Assembly: GCA_934371915.1 (NCBI GenBank)
Contig: CAKROE010000004.1
Coordinates: 17,465 to 81,464, forward strand
Reading direction: 5' to 3'
Source: an uncultured Blautia sp.
GTDB taxonomy: Bacteria; Bacillota; Clostridia; Lachnospirales; Lachnospiraceae
DNA length: 64,000 nt
Positions 43,849-52,974 of the stretch are shown one piece after another. Position numbers and translations under genes: made by a program. Under the pieces are notes generated by a model. It had not been told where the DNA came from, made no database searches, and saw only the letters and a list, made by a program, of their open reading frames with translations. How positions within the stretch are numbered: position 1 is the stretch's first letter; each line of letters begins with the position of its first letter.

Positions 43849-44510
43849 ACAGACTCGCCTGTGCTTCCCTGCCCTGCTTCTTCTTTTGGCATATAGTTGT
43901 CAAAAATCTTCGCAAGGAAACAGGAATTACAATACGCGATCAGCGCAAATCCCATAAGCAGAAACAGAACAAACAGCGTTGACTGTATCTGATAGCTTTT
44001 CACAAGCAGAAGTAACAGCGGACATACCGCAATGAGTACCATAATAACTGTATACGGAAGATGACGGATTGCCATAAACAAAGCATTTTTGATCGTATTT
44101 TTGATTGTGTTATAAAATCTGGCAAGTACCGGATACACATACAAAAACAAGATAAAATAGATCAGTGCAAATGCCATAAAGACAATATGAAAGATCTGTC
44201 CGGCTCCTCCCTGCATTGCTTTCGCCACATTCAGGTCTACATAAAGCACCACACCGATCAGCAGCATGATCAGATTAATGATTGTTGCCTGTTTGAAGTT
44301 CTGCTTAAAAGATTTAAAAAAGCTTCTTACGATGTAGGCTTCTTCGTTACGTACCATTTTCAGTGTCACGTAGTACATGGCCGTGATCGATGCACCTGCG
44401 GTAATGATCGGAATACAACAGACCACACAGATAATATTTAAAATACACAGATCCGCCACCTTACTCATAAATCTGAAAAATTTATTATTCATATCAAAAA
44501 TACGTCCCAT
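43845..44510 (-). CDS. YesL-like membrane protein (DUF624)
   Basis: 221 residues from the ATG at 44508-44510 (AAAGGAG upstream). Five or so membrane segments and the conserved GRIFDMNNKFFRFMSKVADL at the start. DUF624 proteins often accompany carbohydrate transport genes, but here the partners are a radical SAM and DUF4364 gene. Function unknown. Confidence 0.88.
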   Translation of the reverse strand: MGRIFDMNNKFFRFMSKVADLCILNIICVVCCIPIITAGASITAMYYVTLKMVRNEEAYIVRSFFKSFKQNFKQATIINLIMLLIGVVLYVDLNVAKAMQGGAGQIFHIVFMAFALIYFILFLYVYPVLARFYNTIKNTIKNALFMAIRHLPYTVIMVLIAVCPLLLLLVKSYQIQSTLFVLFLLMGFALIAYCNSCFLAKIFDNYMPKEEAGQGSTGESV

Positions 44511-44636
44511 GTGTATCGCTCCTTTGGTTTTCTTCTCCGGATAACACCGGTCTCTGATAAACAGTATAACGAAAATTTTCCCAAAAAGCAATCAAAACCC
44601 AAACAGTTGTTTTCTGTCTGCAAGGATTGCAGGAAA

Positions 44637-45356
44637 CTATGGCATGATCAGTTCGTCTACCGTGACAAACTCATACCCTTTTTCTTTCAGACTGTCCGCA
44701 ACTTTAAATGCTGCTTCTACTGTTGTCTTATATTCGTCATGCATCAGAATGATCGAACCATCGTTCACATTTTCCTCGACAGTCTTTATGATCTGTTCCG
44801 TATTCTGCACCTTCCAGTCCAGCGTATCGATCGTCCAGAACACCGGTATCATCTCCACACACAGTTCCAGATTCTTTTTCCATGCCCCAAACGGAGGACG
44901 CATGTACTGTGGATATGTCCCCGTCGTTTCATAGATCAGATTGTTCGCCTTTAAGATCTCTTCTCTCGCTTTTGCATCACTTAGTTTATCCAGCTGCACG
45001 TGATGATACGTATGGTTTCCGATCAGATGCCCATCCTCCTGCATCCGTCTGACCAGATCCGGATTCTGCTCTATCTTTTCGCCCAGAAGAAAAAATGAAG
45101 CTTTGATTTTTCTTGCGCGCAGCCCGTCAAGCAGGACTGCTGTATATCTCGCATCCGGTCCGTCGTCAAAGGTCAGTGCAGCTTTGGGATGCTCCATGGA
45201 CTGTTCTACCAGACGGAGCATGCCCTGCCCTGCTATATTTTCTGCAATCACTCTTCCCGAAGTACACCGAACTTCCGGATCTGTACGCTTCCATCCGACA
45301 GCCAGCACAAATACCACAATCAGAATCAGTAAAACACATACTTTTCTTTTTTTCAT
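44637..45356 (-). CDS. polysaccharide deacetylase
   Basis: 239 residues. One N-terminal membrane anchor (about 5-22), then a NodB domain with LTFDDGPDARYT (about 62), the zinc histidines in GNHTYHH, RPPFGAWK, DTLDWK and ILMHD. Likely removes acetyl groups from peptidoglycan or another surface polysaccharide outside the membrane. Short for a wall deacetylase, with no additional domain. Single gene. Confidence 0.9.
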   Translation of the reverse strand: MKKRKVCVLLILIVVFVLAVGWKRTDPEVRCTSGRVIAENIAGQGMLRLVEQSMEHPKAALTFDDGPDARYTAVLLDGLRARKIKASFFLLGEKIEQNPDLVRRMQEDGHLIGNHTYHHVQLDKLSDAKAREEILKANNLIYETTGTYPQYMRPPFGAWKKNLELCVEMIPVFWTIDTLDWKVQNTEQIIKTVEENVNDGSIILMHDEYKTTVEAAFKVADSLKEKGYEFVTVDELIMP

Positions 45357-45420
45357 TGATGCTCCCGGACTTTCTTAAATTTTCAGATTCCAGTTCTGTT
45401 CAATATATGCATTCAAGCAC

Positions 45421-45461
45421 AAAAAAAGCACTGAAAGCTCTTTCAGAAGCCCCCAGTGCCA
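45421..45461 (-). terminator. terminator of liv operon
   Basis: Minus-strand stem GCACTG / CAGTGC with an inner CTGAAAG/CTTTCAG hairpin, then seven Ts. Ends the transcript of livJHMGF and the kinase-like gene. Confidence 0.8.
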
Positions 45462-45467
45462 TTTTCT

Positions 45468-46094
45468 TTATTTATTCAACATAATCTTAAGCTGTGCCTC
45501 GATCGCATCCACACATTTCTCAAATCCAAGCTTTCCGCTGTTCAGACAGAGATCGTAGTTTGTTGCATCGTTCCAGATACCGCCCGCAAACTTACGGTAG
45601 TAATCCTGTTTGCGTTTGTCATCTTTGAGAAGGAATTTCTCGACATCTTCTCTTGATCCGGAAATCTTCTCAGAAGCCTTCTCCACACGAAATTCCCAGG
45701 GCGCATGGATGAATACGCGTAATGTATTTGGACGATCTTTAAATACATAGTTTACGCAGCGTCCTACGATAACGCAGGATTCTTTTTCCGCAAGATCATT
45801 CACTACCTTCGCCTGATAATTAAACAGGTTTTCATCAGAGATGAAATCCTTGCTGCCCGGCTGATGCAGCCCACCTTTGTAAATGCTGTCTTTACTTCCG
45901 AAAAGAGAACTTTTGACTTTGTCTCCCGCTTCAACTTTACCAAAAAGCTTCACGTCTATTCCGCTCTCATCAGATGCCATCTGAATGATCTGTTTGTCAT
46001 AAAAAGAGATTCCCAGACGTTCTGCCAGCATTTTACCTACGGTACGTCCGCCGCTTCCATACTGTCTTGCGATTGTGATTACAACCTGATCCAT
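45468..46094 (-). CDS. cytidylate-kinase-like protein
   Basis: 208 residues of the cytidylate-kinase-like P-loop family. Phosphate loop ITIARQYGSGGRTVGKMLA is near consensus, followed by FYDKQIIQMASDESG, CVIVGRCVNYVF, and DKRKQDYYRKFAGG. It is shorter than true Cmk and lacks its GPAGSGKS loop. Substrate unknown. The start is 12 bases after livF, before a terminator, so it belongs to the liv operon. Paralogue at 22215-22835. Confidence 0.87.
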   Translation of the reverse strand: MDQVVITIARQYGSGGRTVGKMLAERLGISFYDKQIIQMASDESGIDVKLFGKVEAGDKVKSSLFGSKDSIYKGGLHQPGSKDFISDENLFNYQAKVVNDLAEKESCVIVGRCVNYVFKDRPNTLRVFIHAPWEFRVEKASEKISGSREDVEKFLLKDDKRKQDYYRKFAGGIWNDATNYDLCLNSGKLGFEKCVDAIEAQLKIMLNK

Positions 46095-46106
46095 ATCGAT
46101 TCCTCC

Positions 46107-46817
46107 TTATTCTCCCAGATATGCTTTCTGGACAGATTCATCATGAAGCAGATCATCTGCTTTTCCTTCCAGAGTGATACTTCCTGTCTCAAGAACATAC
46201 GCTCTGTCAGCAATGGAAAGGGCTTTCTTTGCGTTCTGCTCAACCAGAAGAACGGTTGTGCCACTTTCACTTACTTCTTTGATAATATCAAAGATCTCAT
46301 TTACAAAGATCGGGGACAGACCCATGGACGGCTCATCCATCAGAATGATCTTCGGTTTGCTCATCAGCGCACGTCCCATTGCCAGCATCTGCTGCTCACC
46401 ACCGGAAAGTGTACCGGCACGCTGTCCTGTACGTTCTTTCAGACGCGGAAATCTCTTGTATACCATTTCGAGACTCTGTGCAATCTCATTTTTATCTTTT
46501 CTTGTATAGGCTCCCATCAGAAGGTTTTCGTATACAGACATATCTGCAAAAACACGTCTTCCTTCCGGTACGTGCGCCATACCCATCTCAACAATCTTAT
46601 GTGCAGGTGTCTTTGTAAGTTCTTTGCCTCCAAAACTGATGCTTCCTGCTTTTGCCGGAATGATTCCGGTCAGTGTCTGCAGTGTCGTTGTTTTACCTGC
46701 TCCGTTTGCACCGATCAGTGCGATAACCTCTCCCTGTTCTACATGAAAGGAAATCCCCTTCAATGCCTGAATGACACCATAATAAACCTGGAGATCTTTT
46801 ACTTCCAACATTGACAT
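46107..46817 (-). CDS. livF: branched-chain amino acid ABC transporter ATPase LivF
   Basis: 236 residues. Walker A GANGAGKTT near 36, signature LSGGEQQMLAMGRALM, Walker B IILMDEPSMGLSP and H-loop LVEQNAKKA, typical of LivF. Pairs with LivG on the LivHM channel. AGGAGG precedes the start by 8 bases. Confidence 0.94.
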   Translation of the reverse strand: MSMLEVKDLQVYYGVIQALKGISFHVEQGEVIALIGANGAGKTTTLQTLTGIIPAKAGSISFGGKELTKTPAHKIVEMGMAHVPEGRRVFADMSVYENLLMGAYTRKDKNEIAQSLEMVYKRFPRLKERTGQRAGTLSGGEQQMLAMGRALMSKPKIILMDEPSMGLSPIFVNEIFDIIKEVSESGTTVLLVEQNAKKALSIADRAYVLETGSITLEGKADDLLHDESVQKAYLGE

Positions 46818-46829
46818 TTGATCTTCCTC

Positions 46830-47588
46830 CTATTCTCCCAGATATGCAGTAACAACTGCCGGATCTTTCAGAACCTTCAGTGTTTCACCCTGTGCAAGCA
46901 CCTGCCCGAAGTTCAGTACGGTTACTTCTTCACAGATACCTCCAACCAGTTTCATATCATGCTCGATCAGAAGAATGGTCATACCAAAATGTTTCTGTAC
47001 AAAACGGATAGTATCCATCAGTTCCTGTGTTTCATTCGGGTTCATACCTGCTGCCGGCTCATCCAGAAGAAGAAGCTTCGGATTGGTAGCCAGCGCCCTG
47101 GCGATCTCGAGCTTACGCTGCTTACCATATGGAAGGTTTCCTGCAAGTGTATCGGCTTCTTTGTCGAGGTCAAATACCTTAAGGATCTCCATTGCTTTTT
47201 CGTTCATTTCTTTTTCTACTTTGTAGTATTTCGGAAGTCTTAAGATTCCGGTCAGTGTAGAGTACGAATGATGATTGTGAAGTCCGACCTTGACATTGTC
47301 AAGAACCGGCATATCCTTAAACAGACGGATGTTCTGGAAAGTACGTGCGATACCTGCTTTGTTGATCTCGATCGTACTCTTTCCTGTGATATCCTGTCCG
47401 TCAAGCTTGATAATACCTTCTGTCGGTTTGTACACACCTGTAAGAAGGTTGAAAATTGTTGTTTTACCGGCACCGTTCGGTCCGATCAGACCATACAGCT
47501 GACCTTTTTCGATGGATACGTTAAACCCGTCAACTGCACGAAGACCGCCGAACTGGATAGCCAGATGATTTACCTCTAACATTGCCAT
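46830..47588 (-). CDS. livG: branched-chain amino acid ABC transporter ATPase LivG
   Basis: 252 residues. Walker A GPNGAGKTT, then ARTFQNIRLF, signature LPYGKQRKLEIARAL, Walker B LLLDEPAAGMNP and the LivG-type LLIEHDMKLV. The SD site GGAGG overlaps the end of livM. Partner of LivF. Confidence 0.94.
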   Translation of the reverse strand: MAMLEVNHLAIQFGGLRAVDGFNVSIEKGQLYGLIGPNGAGKTTIFNLLTGVYKPTEGIIKLDGQDITGKSTIEINKAGIARTFQNIRLFKDMPVLDNVKVGLHNHHSYSTLTGILRLPKYYKVEKEMNEKAMEILKVFDLDKEADTLAGNLPYGKQRKLEIARALATNPKLLLLDEPAAGMNPNETQELMDTIRFVQKHFGMTILLIEHDMKLVGGICEEVTVLNFGQVLAQGETLKVLKDPAVVTAYLGE

Positions 47589-47590
47589 AG

Positions 47591-48661
47591 TTAAGCTGCC
47601 TCCTTTTTATTCTTAGTGCCTCTGATTTTTTCCATGACACGTGCTCTCCAGTTTCTTGCTGCCGGTGCCCAGTTAAAGAGCATCATAACGATCAGGACGA
47701 TCGCATAGATCAGCATACGGTAGTTTGCAAATCCACGGAGAAGTTCCGGAAGGGCATAGAGGATGATCGCTGCGATCATCGAACCTCTTAAGTTTCCGAT
47801 ACCACCAAGCACGACATATACCAGAATCAGAATAGACATATTGTAGTCAAATCCAGATACCTTCAACATAGAAAGGTTATGTGCATAAAGTACGCCTGCA
47901 ACACCTGCAAGAGCTGCTGAAATTGTAAATGCAAGAAGTTTGAACTTCGTCACATCAATACCTACAGATTCTGCCGCAATACGGTTATCTCTGGTCGCCA
48001 TGATCGCACGTCCGCTTCTGGAGTTTACCAGGTTCTGTACGATAAACAGCGTAAGCAATACCAGAATGATTCCGATCGGGAAGAAATAATGCTTTACGTC
48101 TTTATAAAGAGCACCTGTTCCTGAAATACCAAGTGCACCTTTGAGGATCTGTTTGCCGCCTGCTGCAAGCTTGAGATTTGCAGAACTTGTTGCAACATGA
48201 AGTCCGTTTTCATCAAAACCGACATACAGGATATTGATCAGGTTTTTGATAATCTCGCCGAATGCCAGCGTTACGATTGCGAGGTAGTCACCACGAAGGC
48301 GAAGTACCGGGATACCGATGATCACACCAAACACTGCTGCTACTGCTGCACCGATCAGAATTGCAAGGATAAATCTCGGCACCTGCGGGATATCACTTGC
48401 AATGTGAGAAAATAATGCACTGGAATATGCACCAACGCACATGAATCCTGCATGGCCAAGGCTCAGCTCACCGGAAAAACCTACAACCAGGTTCAGAGAG
48501 ATTGCCGCAATCGTATAAACGCAAAGCGGAACCAGCAGACCTGTAAGAAGTCTTGAGAGGTTTCCTGTTCCGGAAAGGATCTCTACGATCACAAAAATTG
48601 CGATTACAATTCCATAGTTGATAAAATTGTTTTTTGTTGTTTTGTTCATTGTTTTTTTCAT
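47591..48661 (-). CDS. livM: branched-chain amino acid ABC transporter permease LivM
   Basis: 356 residues from the ATG at 48659-48661 (AAGGGGT upstream; a GTG at 48670 overlaps that site). About nine to ten membrane segments, with LNLVVGFSGELSLGHAGFM and the GGIGNLRGSMIAAIIL loop typical of LivM. Forms the channel with LivH. Confidence 0.93.
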   Translation of the reverse strand: MKKTMNKTTKNNFINYGIVIAIFVIVEILSGTGNLSRLLTGLLVPLCVYTIAAISLNLVVGFSGELSLGHAGFMCVGAYSSALFSHIASDIPQVPRFILAILIGAAVAAVFGVIIGIPVLRLRGDYLAIVTLAFGEIIKNLINILYVGFDENGLHVATSSANLKLAAGGKQILKGALGISGTGALYKDVKHYFFPIGIILVLLTLFIVQNLVNSRSGRAIMATRDNRIAAESVGIDVTKFKLLAFTISAALAGVAGVLYAHNLSMLKVSGFDYNMSILILVYVVLGGIGNLRGSMIAAIILYALPELLRGFANYRMLIYAIVLIVMMLFNWAPAARNWRARVMEKIRGTKNKKEAA

Positions 48662-48673
48662 TCTGACCACCCC

Positions 48674-49558
48674 TTATACTTTCTCCTGGATGTTCTTTCC
48701 GAACAGTCCGGTAGGTTTTACAAGAAGTACCACGATCAGAACCGCAAAACAGATCGCATCTGCAACCTGAGAAGAGATATAGGCTTTACCGAAGATCTCG
48801 ATCACGCCGAGAAGAATACCGCCGACCATGGCTCCCGGAATGGATCCGATACCACCAAATACGGCTGCTACGAATGCCTTAATACCAGGCATGGCGCCTG
48901 TATATGGAGTCAGTGTCGGGTAGGTCTGACAGAGAAGAAGTCCGGCAATTGCTGCAAGTCCGGAACCGATTGCAAATGTCATCGAAATTGTCGCATTGAC
49001 ATTGACACCCATGAGCTGTGCTGCGTCACGGTCTTCAGAAACGGCCTGCATGGCACGTCCCGGTTTTGTCTTCTGTACAAAAAGCATCAGACCGGCCATA
49101 ATCACAATACAACTCAGGATTGTTACGATCGTAATTCCCTTAATAACAAGCTGTCCGTCAAATAAAGACACCGACGGTACATCAATAACAGTTACAAAAC
49201 TCTTGGCATCTGCACCGAAGATCAAAAGTGCCAGATTCTGAAGCAAATAGCTGACACCAATCGCTGTGATCAGTACAGCCAGGTTGGATGACGCCTTACG
49301 AAGCGGGCTGTACGCTACTTTCTCGATCACCATACCAAGAACGGTACAGAAGATTACAGAAAGTGCAACGGCCAGCACCGGAGACATGCCTCCTCTGGTA
49401 ACAGCGGTAAGGATCACATATGCACCGACCATGATGACATCACCATGAGCGAAGTTCAGCATTTTAGCGATACCGTATACCATTGTATACCCCAGGGCAA
49501 TGATCGCATAGATACTGCCCAGGCTGATTCCATCTTTTAAATAGGATAAAAAACTCAT
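48674..49558 (-). CDS. livH: branched-chain amino acid ABC transporter permease LivH
   Basis: 294 residues with about eight membrane segments; IALGYTMVYGIAKMLNFAHGD and GGIGSIPGAMVGG are LivH signatures. Starts behind AGAGGTG. A stem-loop separates it from livJ and could lower its expression relative to the binding protein. Confidence 0.93.
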   Translation of the reverse strand: MSFLSYLKDGISLGSIYAIIALGYTMVYGIAKMLNFAHGDVIMVGAYVILTAVTRGGMSPVLAVALSVIFCTVLGMVIEKVAYSPLRKASSNLAVLITAIGVSYLLQNLALLIFGADAKSFVTVIDVPSVSLFDGQLVIKGITIVTILSCIVIMAGLMLFVQKTKPGRAMQAVSEDRDAAQLMGVNVNATISMTFAIGSGLAAIAGLLLCQTYPTLTPYTGAMPGIKAFVAAVFGGIGSIPGAMVGGILLGVIEIFGKAYISSQVADAICFAVLIVVLLVKPTGLFGKNIQEKV

Positions 49559-49598
49559 AATGCACCTCTTTAAATAGTTGTCATATTAGCGCAAGAAA

Positions 49599-49634
49599 GG
49601 GGAACAGCCCTGTGATAACAGGCAACCGTCCCCC
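49599..49634 (-). other. intergenic stem-loop between livJ and livH
   Basis: GGGGACGGTTGCCTGT pairs imperfectly with ACAGGGCTGTTCCCC around a TATC loop. Followed only by a short T-run (TTT), so it may be an RNA stability or weak termination element rather than a full terminator. Such stems often keep the binding-protein mRNA more abundant. Confidence 0.65.
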
Positions 49635-49662
49635 GTCCTCTGATTACATTATTTTAATCTGA

Positions 49663-50823
49663 TTATTCCATTTCTACGTAAGCGCCGTCCTGGATTTCGA
49701 AAGCTTTTGGCTCTTTATCGCACTCGCCGTCTTCTGTCCATTTTGCTTTACCTGTAAGACCATCAAGCTCTACACTCAACATTGCCTCAGACATAGCTGC
49801 GCTGATGTCTTCGTTGGACATATCCGGTGTGATCTCAGCTGCATCTGCTGCTGCTTTCATTGCATAGAGTACATCATATGTATCTGCTGCGAACTGGTTC
49901 GGAACCTCATCTTTGTTAGCATCTTCGTATGCTTTAACGAATGCCTGAGATTTCTCATCTTCTGATGTAGCAGAGAATGGTGTCAGAAGCATAACGCCTT
50001 CTGCAAGAGATGTATCGAAGTTTTCTACTCCAAGAATACCGTCCATACCGTCTACACCGAATTTCTTAACATCGTCCATACCTGCATCATGTGCCTGCTG
50101 AAGAATCAAAGCATTGTCTGCATAGTAGTTAGGAAGGAACAGAAGTTCTGCACCGCTGTCTTTGATTTTCTTAAGCTGTACAGAGAAGTCTGTGTTGCTG
50201 TCTGCTGTGTATGCTTCATCAGCTACAATTTCCAGACCGTTTTCTTCTGCTGCTGCAACGAACGCATCGTTGATACCTGAGTTGTAGTCTGCGGATGAAT
50301 CATAGAGAACTGCTACCTTTGTAGCAAGATCATGCTCACCGATGTACTGTGCGGATTTTGTTCCCTGTGCAGGGTCTGTGAAGCACATACGGAATTCGTT
50401 GCTTCCTGATGTAATACTGTCCACTGCTGTTGCAGACGGTGTAAACATAAATGTGCTTTCTGCTGCTTCTGCTCCGACTGCAATACAGGAACCGGATGTT
50501 ACAGTTCCGCAAAGCATCTGCATTCCTTTGTCGAGAAGGTCATTGTATGCATTTACTGCCTTCTCCGGGTCAGCCTGATCATCACCTGCGTCAAGAATTT
50601 CTACGTTGTATCCGTTGAATCCACCGTTTGCGTTGATTTCTTCTGCTGCAACCTGTGCTGCGTGGTATACACCAAGACCATACTGTGCGTTGTCACCTGT
50701 CATAGGTCCGATTACACCGATCTTGAATGTCTCCGCATCATCCGCAAATACAGCCGTCGGCATCATTGCTGCTGTCATGGCTACTGCTGCTGTTACAGCA
50801 AGTACTTTTTTCATATTTTTCAT
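49663..50823 (-). CDS. livJ: branched-chain amino acid ABC transporter substrate-binding protein LivJ
   Basis: 386 residues of the type 6 Leu/Ile/Val-binding fold. Signal peptide ending near VFADDAE, then FKIGVIGPMTGDNAQYG and the two lobes. The signal has no lipobox cysteine. AGGAGG lies 9 bases before the ATG. First gene of livJHMGF, behind a strong promoter. Confidence 0.94.
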   Translation of the reverse strand: MKNMKKVLAVTAAVAMTAAMMPTAVFADDAETFKIGVIGPMTGDNAQYGLGVYHAAQVAAEEINANGGFNGYNVEILDAGDDQADPEKAVNAYNDLLDKGMQMLCGTVTSGSCIAVGAEAAESTFMFTPSATAVDSITSGSNEFRMCFTDPAQGTKSAQYIGEHDLATKVAVLYDSSADYNSGINDAFVAAAEENGLEIVADEAYTADSNTDFSVQLKKIKDSGAELLFLPNYYADNALILQQAHDAGMDDVKKFGVDGMDGILGVENFDTSLAEGVMLLTPFSATSEDEKSQAFVKAYEDANKDEVPNQFAADTYDVLYAMKAAADAAEITPDMSNEDISAAMSEAMLSVELDGLTGKAKWTEDGECDKEPKAFEIQDGAYVEME

Positions 50824-50889
50824 AATAAGATCCTCCTATCTTATAATCAGCTCGCTTTACTTTCATTTGCTAAAGCTTTAATGTAGTTG

Positions 50890-50918
50890 ATTATAGCATT
50901 CAGTTTCTACGATTGCAA
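50890..50918 (-). promoter_or_regulatory. promoter of liv operon
   Basis: -35 TTGCAA (50913-50918), 17-base spacer, consensus -10 TATAAT (50890-50895). Shares a 12-base stretch with the NlpC promoter at 9745-9756. Confidence 0.8.
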
Positions 50919-51000
50919 GCAAAATTTTAGAATTTCTTTAGAATTTGTTTATTCAGCAAAAACTACTGTCTTTCTTATACGGACATTTTTAGTTATAAAA

Positions 51001-51033
51001 AAGACCACAGTCCGATTGCGGCGCTGCGGTCTT
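51001..51033 (-). terminator. terminator of rplT
   Basis: Minus-strand stem AAGACCGCAG / CTGTGGTCTT with GC-rich loop, then six Ts. Confidence 0.85.
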
Positions 51034-51052
51034 TTATTCATATAATCAGCTA

Positions 51053-51409
51053 TTATGCAACTGCTTTTTTAGCGATTTCAGCAAGTGCTGCAAATCCTTC
51101 TGCATCGTTTACTGCAAGTTCTGCAAGCATTTTTCTGTTGATGTCAACGTTTGCAACTTTCAGTCCGTGCATCATTTTGCTGTAGGAAAGTCCGTTCATT
51201 CTTGCTGCTGCGTTGATACGAGCGATCCAGAGCTGTCTGAACTGACGTTTTTTCTGTTTACGTCCTGCATAGGAGCTTGCAAGTGCTCTCATTACAGACT
51301 GTTTTGCTACTCTATACTGTTTGGAACGGGCTCCTCTGTAACCCTTTGCCAGTTTTAATGTACGGTTATGTCTTTTCTTTGCGTTTAATCCGCCTTTAAT
51401 TCTTGCCAT
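51053..51409 (-). CDS. rplT: 50S ribosomal protein L20
   Basis: 118 residues, full length. [33 protein letters not shown] (first part [15 protein letters not shown]) is the standard L20 start. Binds 23S rRNA during early assembly and in many Firmicutes represses this operon by binding the leader. Third gene of infC-rpmI-rplT. Confidence 0.97.
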   Translation of the reverse strand: MARIKGGLNAKKRHNRTLKLAKGYRGARSKQYRVAKQSVMRALASSYAGRKQKKRQFRQLWIARINAAARMNGLSYSKMMHGLKVANVDINRKMLAELAVNDAEGFAALAEIAKKAVA

Positions 51410-51454
51410 TTCTTATTTTCCTCCTGTTCGTCTTCCGATATCGTCCGCTGCTTA

Positions 51455-51652
51455 TTATAAATACGGCAGTGCTTTCTTAATGTTCTTAAGGTTTGTAGAA
51501 TCTACAACAGTAGCTTTTCTCAGATTTCTCTTTCTCTTCTGAGATTTCTTTGTTAAGATATGGCTCTTGTAAGCTTTATTTCTCATGATTTTTCCGGTTC
51601 CGGTTTTTTTGAAACGTTTTGCTGCTGCTCTACAGGTTTTAATCTTAGGCAT
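51455..51652 (-). CDS. rpmI: 50S ribosomal protein L35
   Basis: 65 residues, full length, basic ([20 protein letters not shown]). Between infC and rplT, in the conserved order. Confidence 0.97.
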   Translation of the reverse strand: MPKIKTCRAAAKRFKKTGTGKIMRNKAYKSHILTKKSQKRKRNLRKATVVDSTNLKNIKKALPYL

Positions 51653-51739
51653 AATAAAATCCTCCTTAATTCGTGGTTCTGTTTTTTATTTTATATTATC
51701 ATAAATATGTGTGTGAAACACGTTATCTCTGATAACTGC

Positions 51740-52246
51740 TTAACGCTTTTCACTGAGGAACATGGTCATGCTTCTTCCTTCGATCTTCGGAGCTTTCTCT
51801 ACGACTGCGATGTCTGTGAGAAGTTCTGCAAAATCATCCAGAACATGTTTGCTGCTTGACATATGTGCCATCTCTCTTCCGCGGAAACGTAATGTGACTT
51901 TTACGCGGTCTCCCTTGGAGAGGAATTTTCTCGCTGCATTGACTTTTGTCTTCAGGTCATTTGTATCAATGTTAGGAGAAAGACGTACTTCCTTGATGTC
52001 GATTGTTTTCTGTTTTTTCTTAGCTTCTTTTTCCTTACGGGAAAGCTCATAACGATATTTACCGTAGTCGATAATCTTGCACACCGGTGGTTTTGCCTGT
52101 GGCGCGATCTTTACAAGATCAAGTCCGGCCTCCTGTGCCTTTGCAAATGCTTCTCTGGAAGACACGATACCGAGCTGTGCTCCGTCCGGTCCGATCAAAC
52201 GCACTTCTTTGTCTCTGATCTGTTCGTTAATCATTAAATTGCTAAT
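51740..52246 (-). CDS. infC: translation initiation factor IF-3
   Basis: 168 residues when started at the ATT codon at 52244-52246, which lies 9 bases after GGAGG and reads ISNLMINEQIRDKEVRLIG, the expected IF-3 N-terminus. The next ATG (52232-52234) is 21 bases from that site, too far. The rare AUU start allows IF-3 to police its own synthesis. N domain (YGKYRYELSRKEKEAKKKQK) and C domain (VTLRFRGREMAHMSSSKHVL) are complete. Confidence 0.95.
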   Translation of the reverse strand: MSNLMINEQIRDKEVRLIGPDGAQLGIVSSREAFAKAQEAGLDLVKIAPQAKPPVCKIIDYGKYRYELSRKEKEAKKKQKTIDIKEVRLSPNIDTNDLKTKVNAARKFLSKGDRVKVTLRFRGREMAHMSSSKHVLDDFAELLTDIAVVEKAPKIEGRSMTMFLSEKR

Positions 52247-52482
52247 TGTAGTACACCTCCATACCTGTAAATGATAAACCTGACTCTCAAGTCACCCTCT
52301 GCGTTTGCGAAAACAAAAAAGAGTATGGACAGACTCCACACTCTACTATATCCAGACGCACAAAAAATCATGTGACATCTACAGCATTAACTGCTGTGCT
52401 GCGATATATAAACCCGAGCCGCATCAACACGTGCGCTGAGGTGAGAGTGTAACTCTGCTTTGTTTTCTCCACGTACTTATAT
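52247..52482 (-). promoter_or_regulatory. infC-rpmI-rplT leader with attenuator
   Basis: About 235 bases of untranslated RNA. It contains an intrinsic terminator AGAGTGTGGA-(GTCTG)-TCCATACTCT (52320-52344) followed by six Us, well before infC. Upstream lies a structured stretch with AGAGTTACACTCT and TTAATGCTGTAGATG. The layout matches the ribosomal protein L20-type leaders of Firmicutes, where L20 controls termination. The 376-base gap 52247-52622 holds this leader, the infC promoter and the upstream region of the DUF1540 gene. Confidence 0.7.
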
Positions 52483-52511
52483 AAGATATCATGTCTTTTA
52501 TATGATGTCAA
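52483..52511 (-). promoter_or_regulatory. promoter of infC operon
   Basis: Consensus -35 TTGACA (52506-52511), 17-base spacer, -10 TATCTT (52483-52488). Confidence 0.7.
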
Positions 52512-52622
52512 GTTTTTTATTATATTATTTTTTGTATATTTTTCTTCGACCTGCAAATACTACTTTTTGCATGGATCTTTATGATTATGTCATTTTATCT
52601 GATCAATAAGGAGGTTACAAAC

Positions 52623-52946
52623 ATGACTATTCTGAACTGTTCTGCAACAAAATGTATTTACAACGACAACAAACTCTGTTCTCGCGGTGATATTGAGATC
52701 ACCGGTGACAACGCACACCGTGCTGATGAAACAAGCTGTGGCAGTTTCCGCGACCGTACAACTGCAGCCATGCAAAACAGCGGTGCTGAACACTGCGGCT
52801 GCGAAAAGATCAACATCGACTGCAAAGCACAGGAATGCACCTACAACAACAAATGTAAATGTACCGCCTCCTCCATTAATGTAGCGGGATGCAGTACCGA
52901 TGGCTGCAACGAAACAAAATGCAGCACCTTTGCCTGTAAGTGCTGA
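52623..52946 (+). CDS. cysteine-rich protein with two DUF1540 domains
   Basis: 107 residues from the ATG at 52623 (AAGGAGG 8 bases upstream). Two DUF1540 repeats, each with about six cysteines: CSATKCIYNDNKLCSRGDIEI near the start and CKAQECTYNNKCKCTASSI near residue 68. Such domains probably bind metal. Small cytosolic protein, function unknown. Alone on the plus strand between the infC and ftsZ units. Confidence 0.85.
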   Translation: MTILNCSATKCIYNDNKLCSRGDIEITGDNAHRADETSCGSFRDRTTAAMQNSGAEHCGCEKINIDCKAQECTYNNKCKCTASSINVAGCSTDGCNETKCSTFACKC

Positions 52947-52974
52947 AAATCAAATACCATGATGTAATGCCAAA

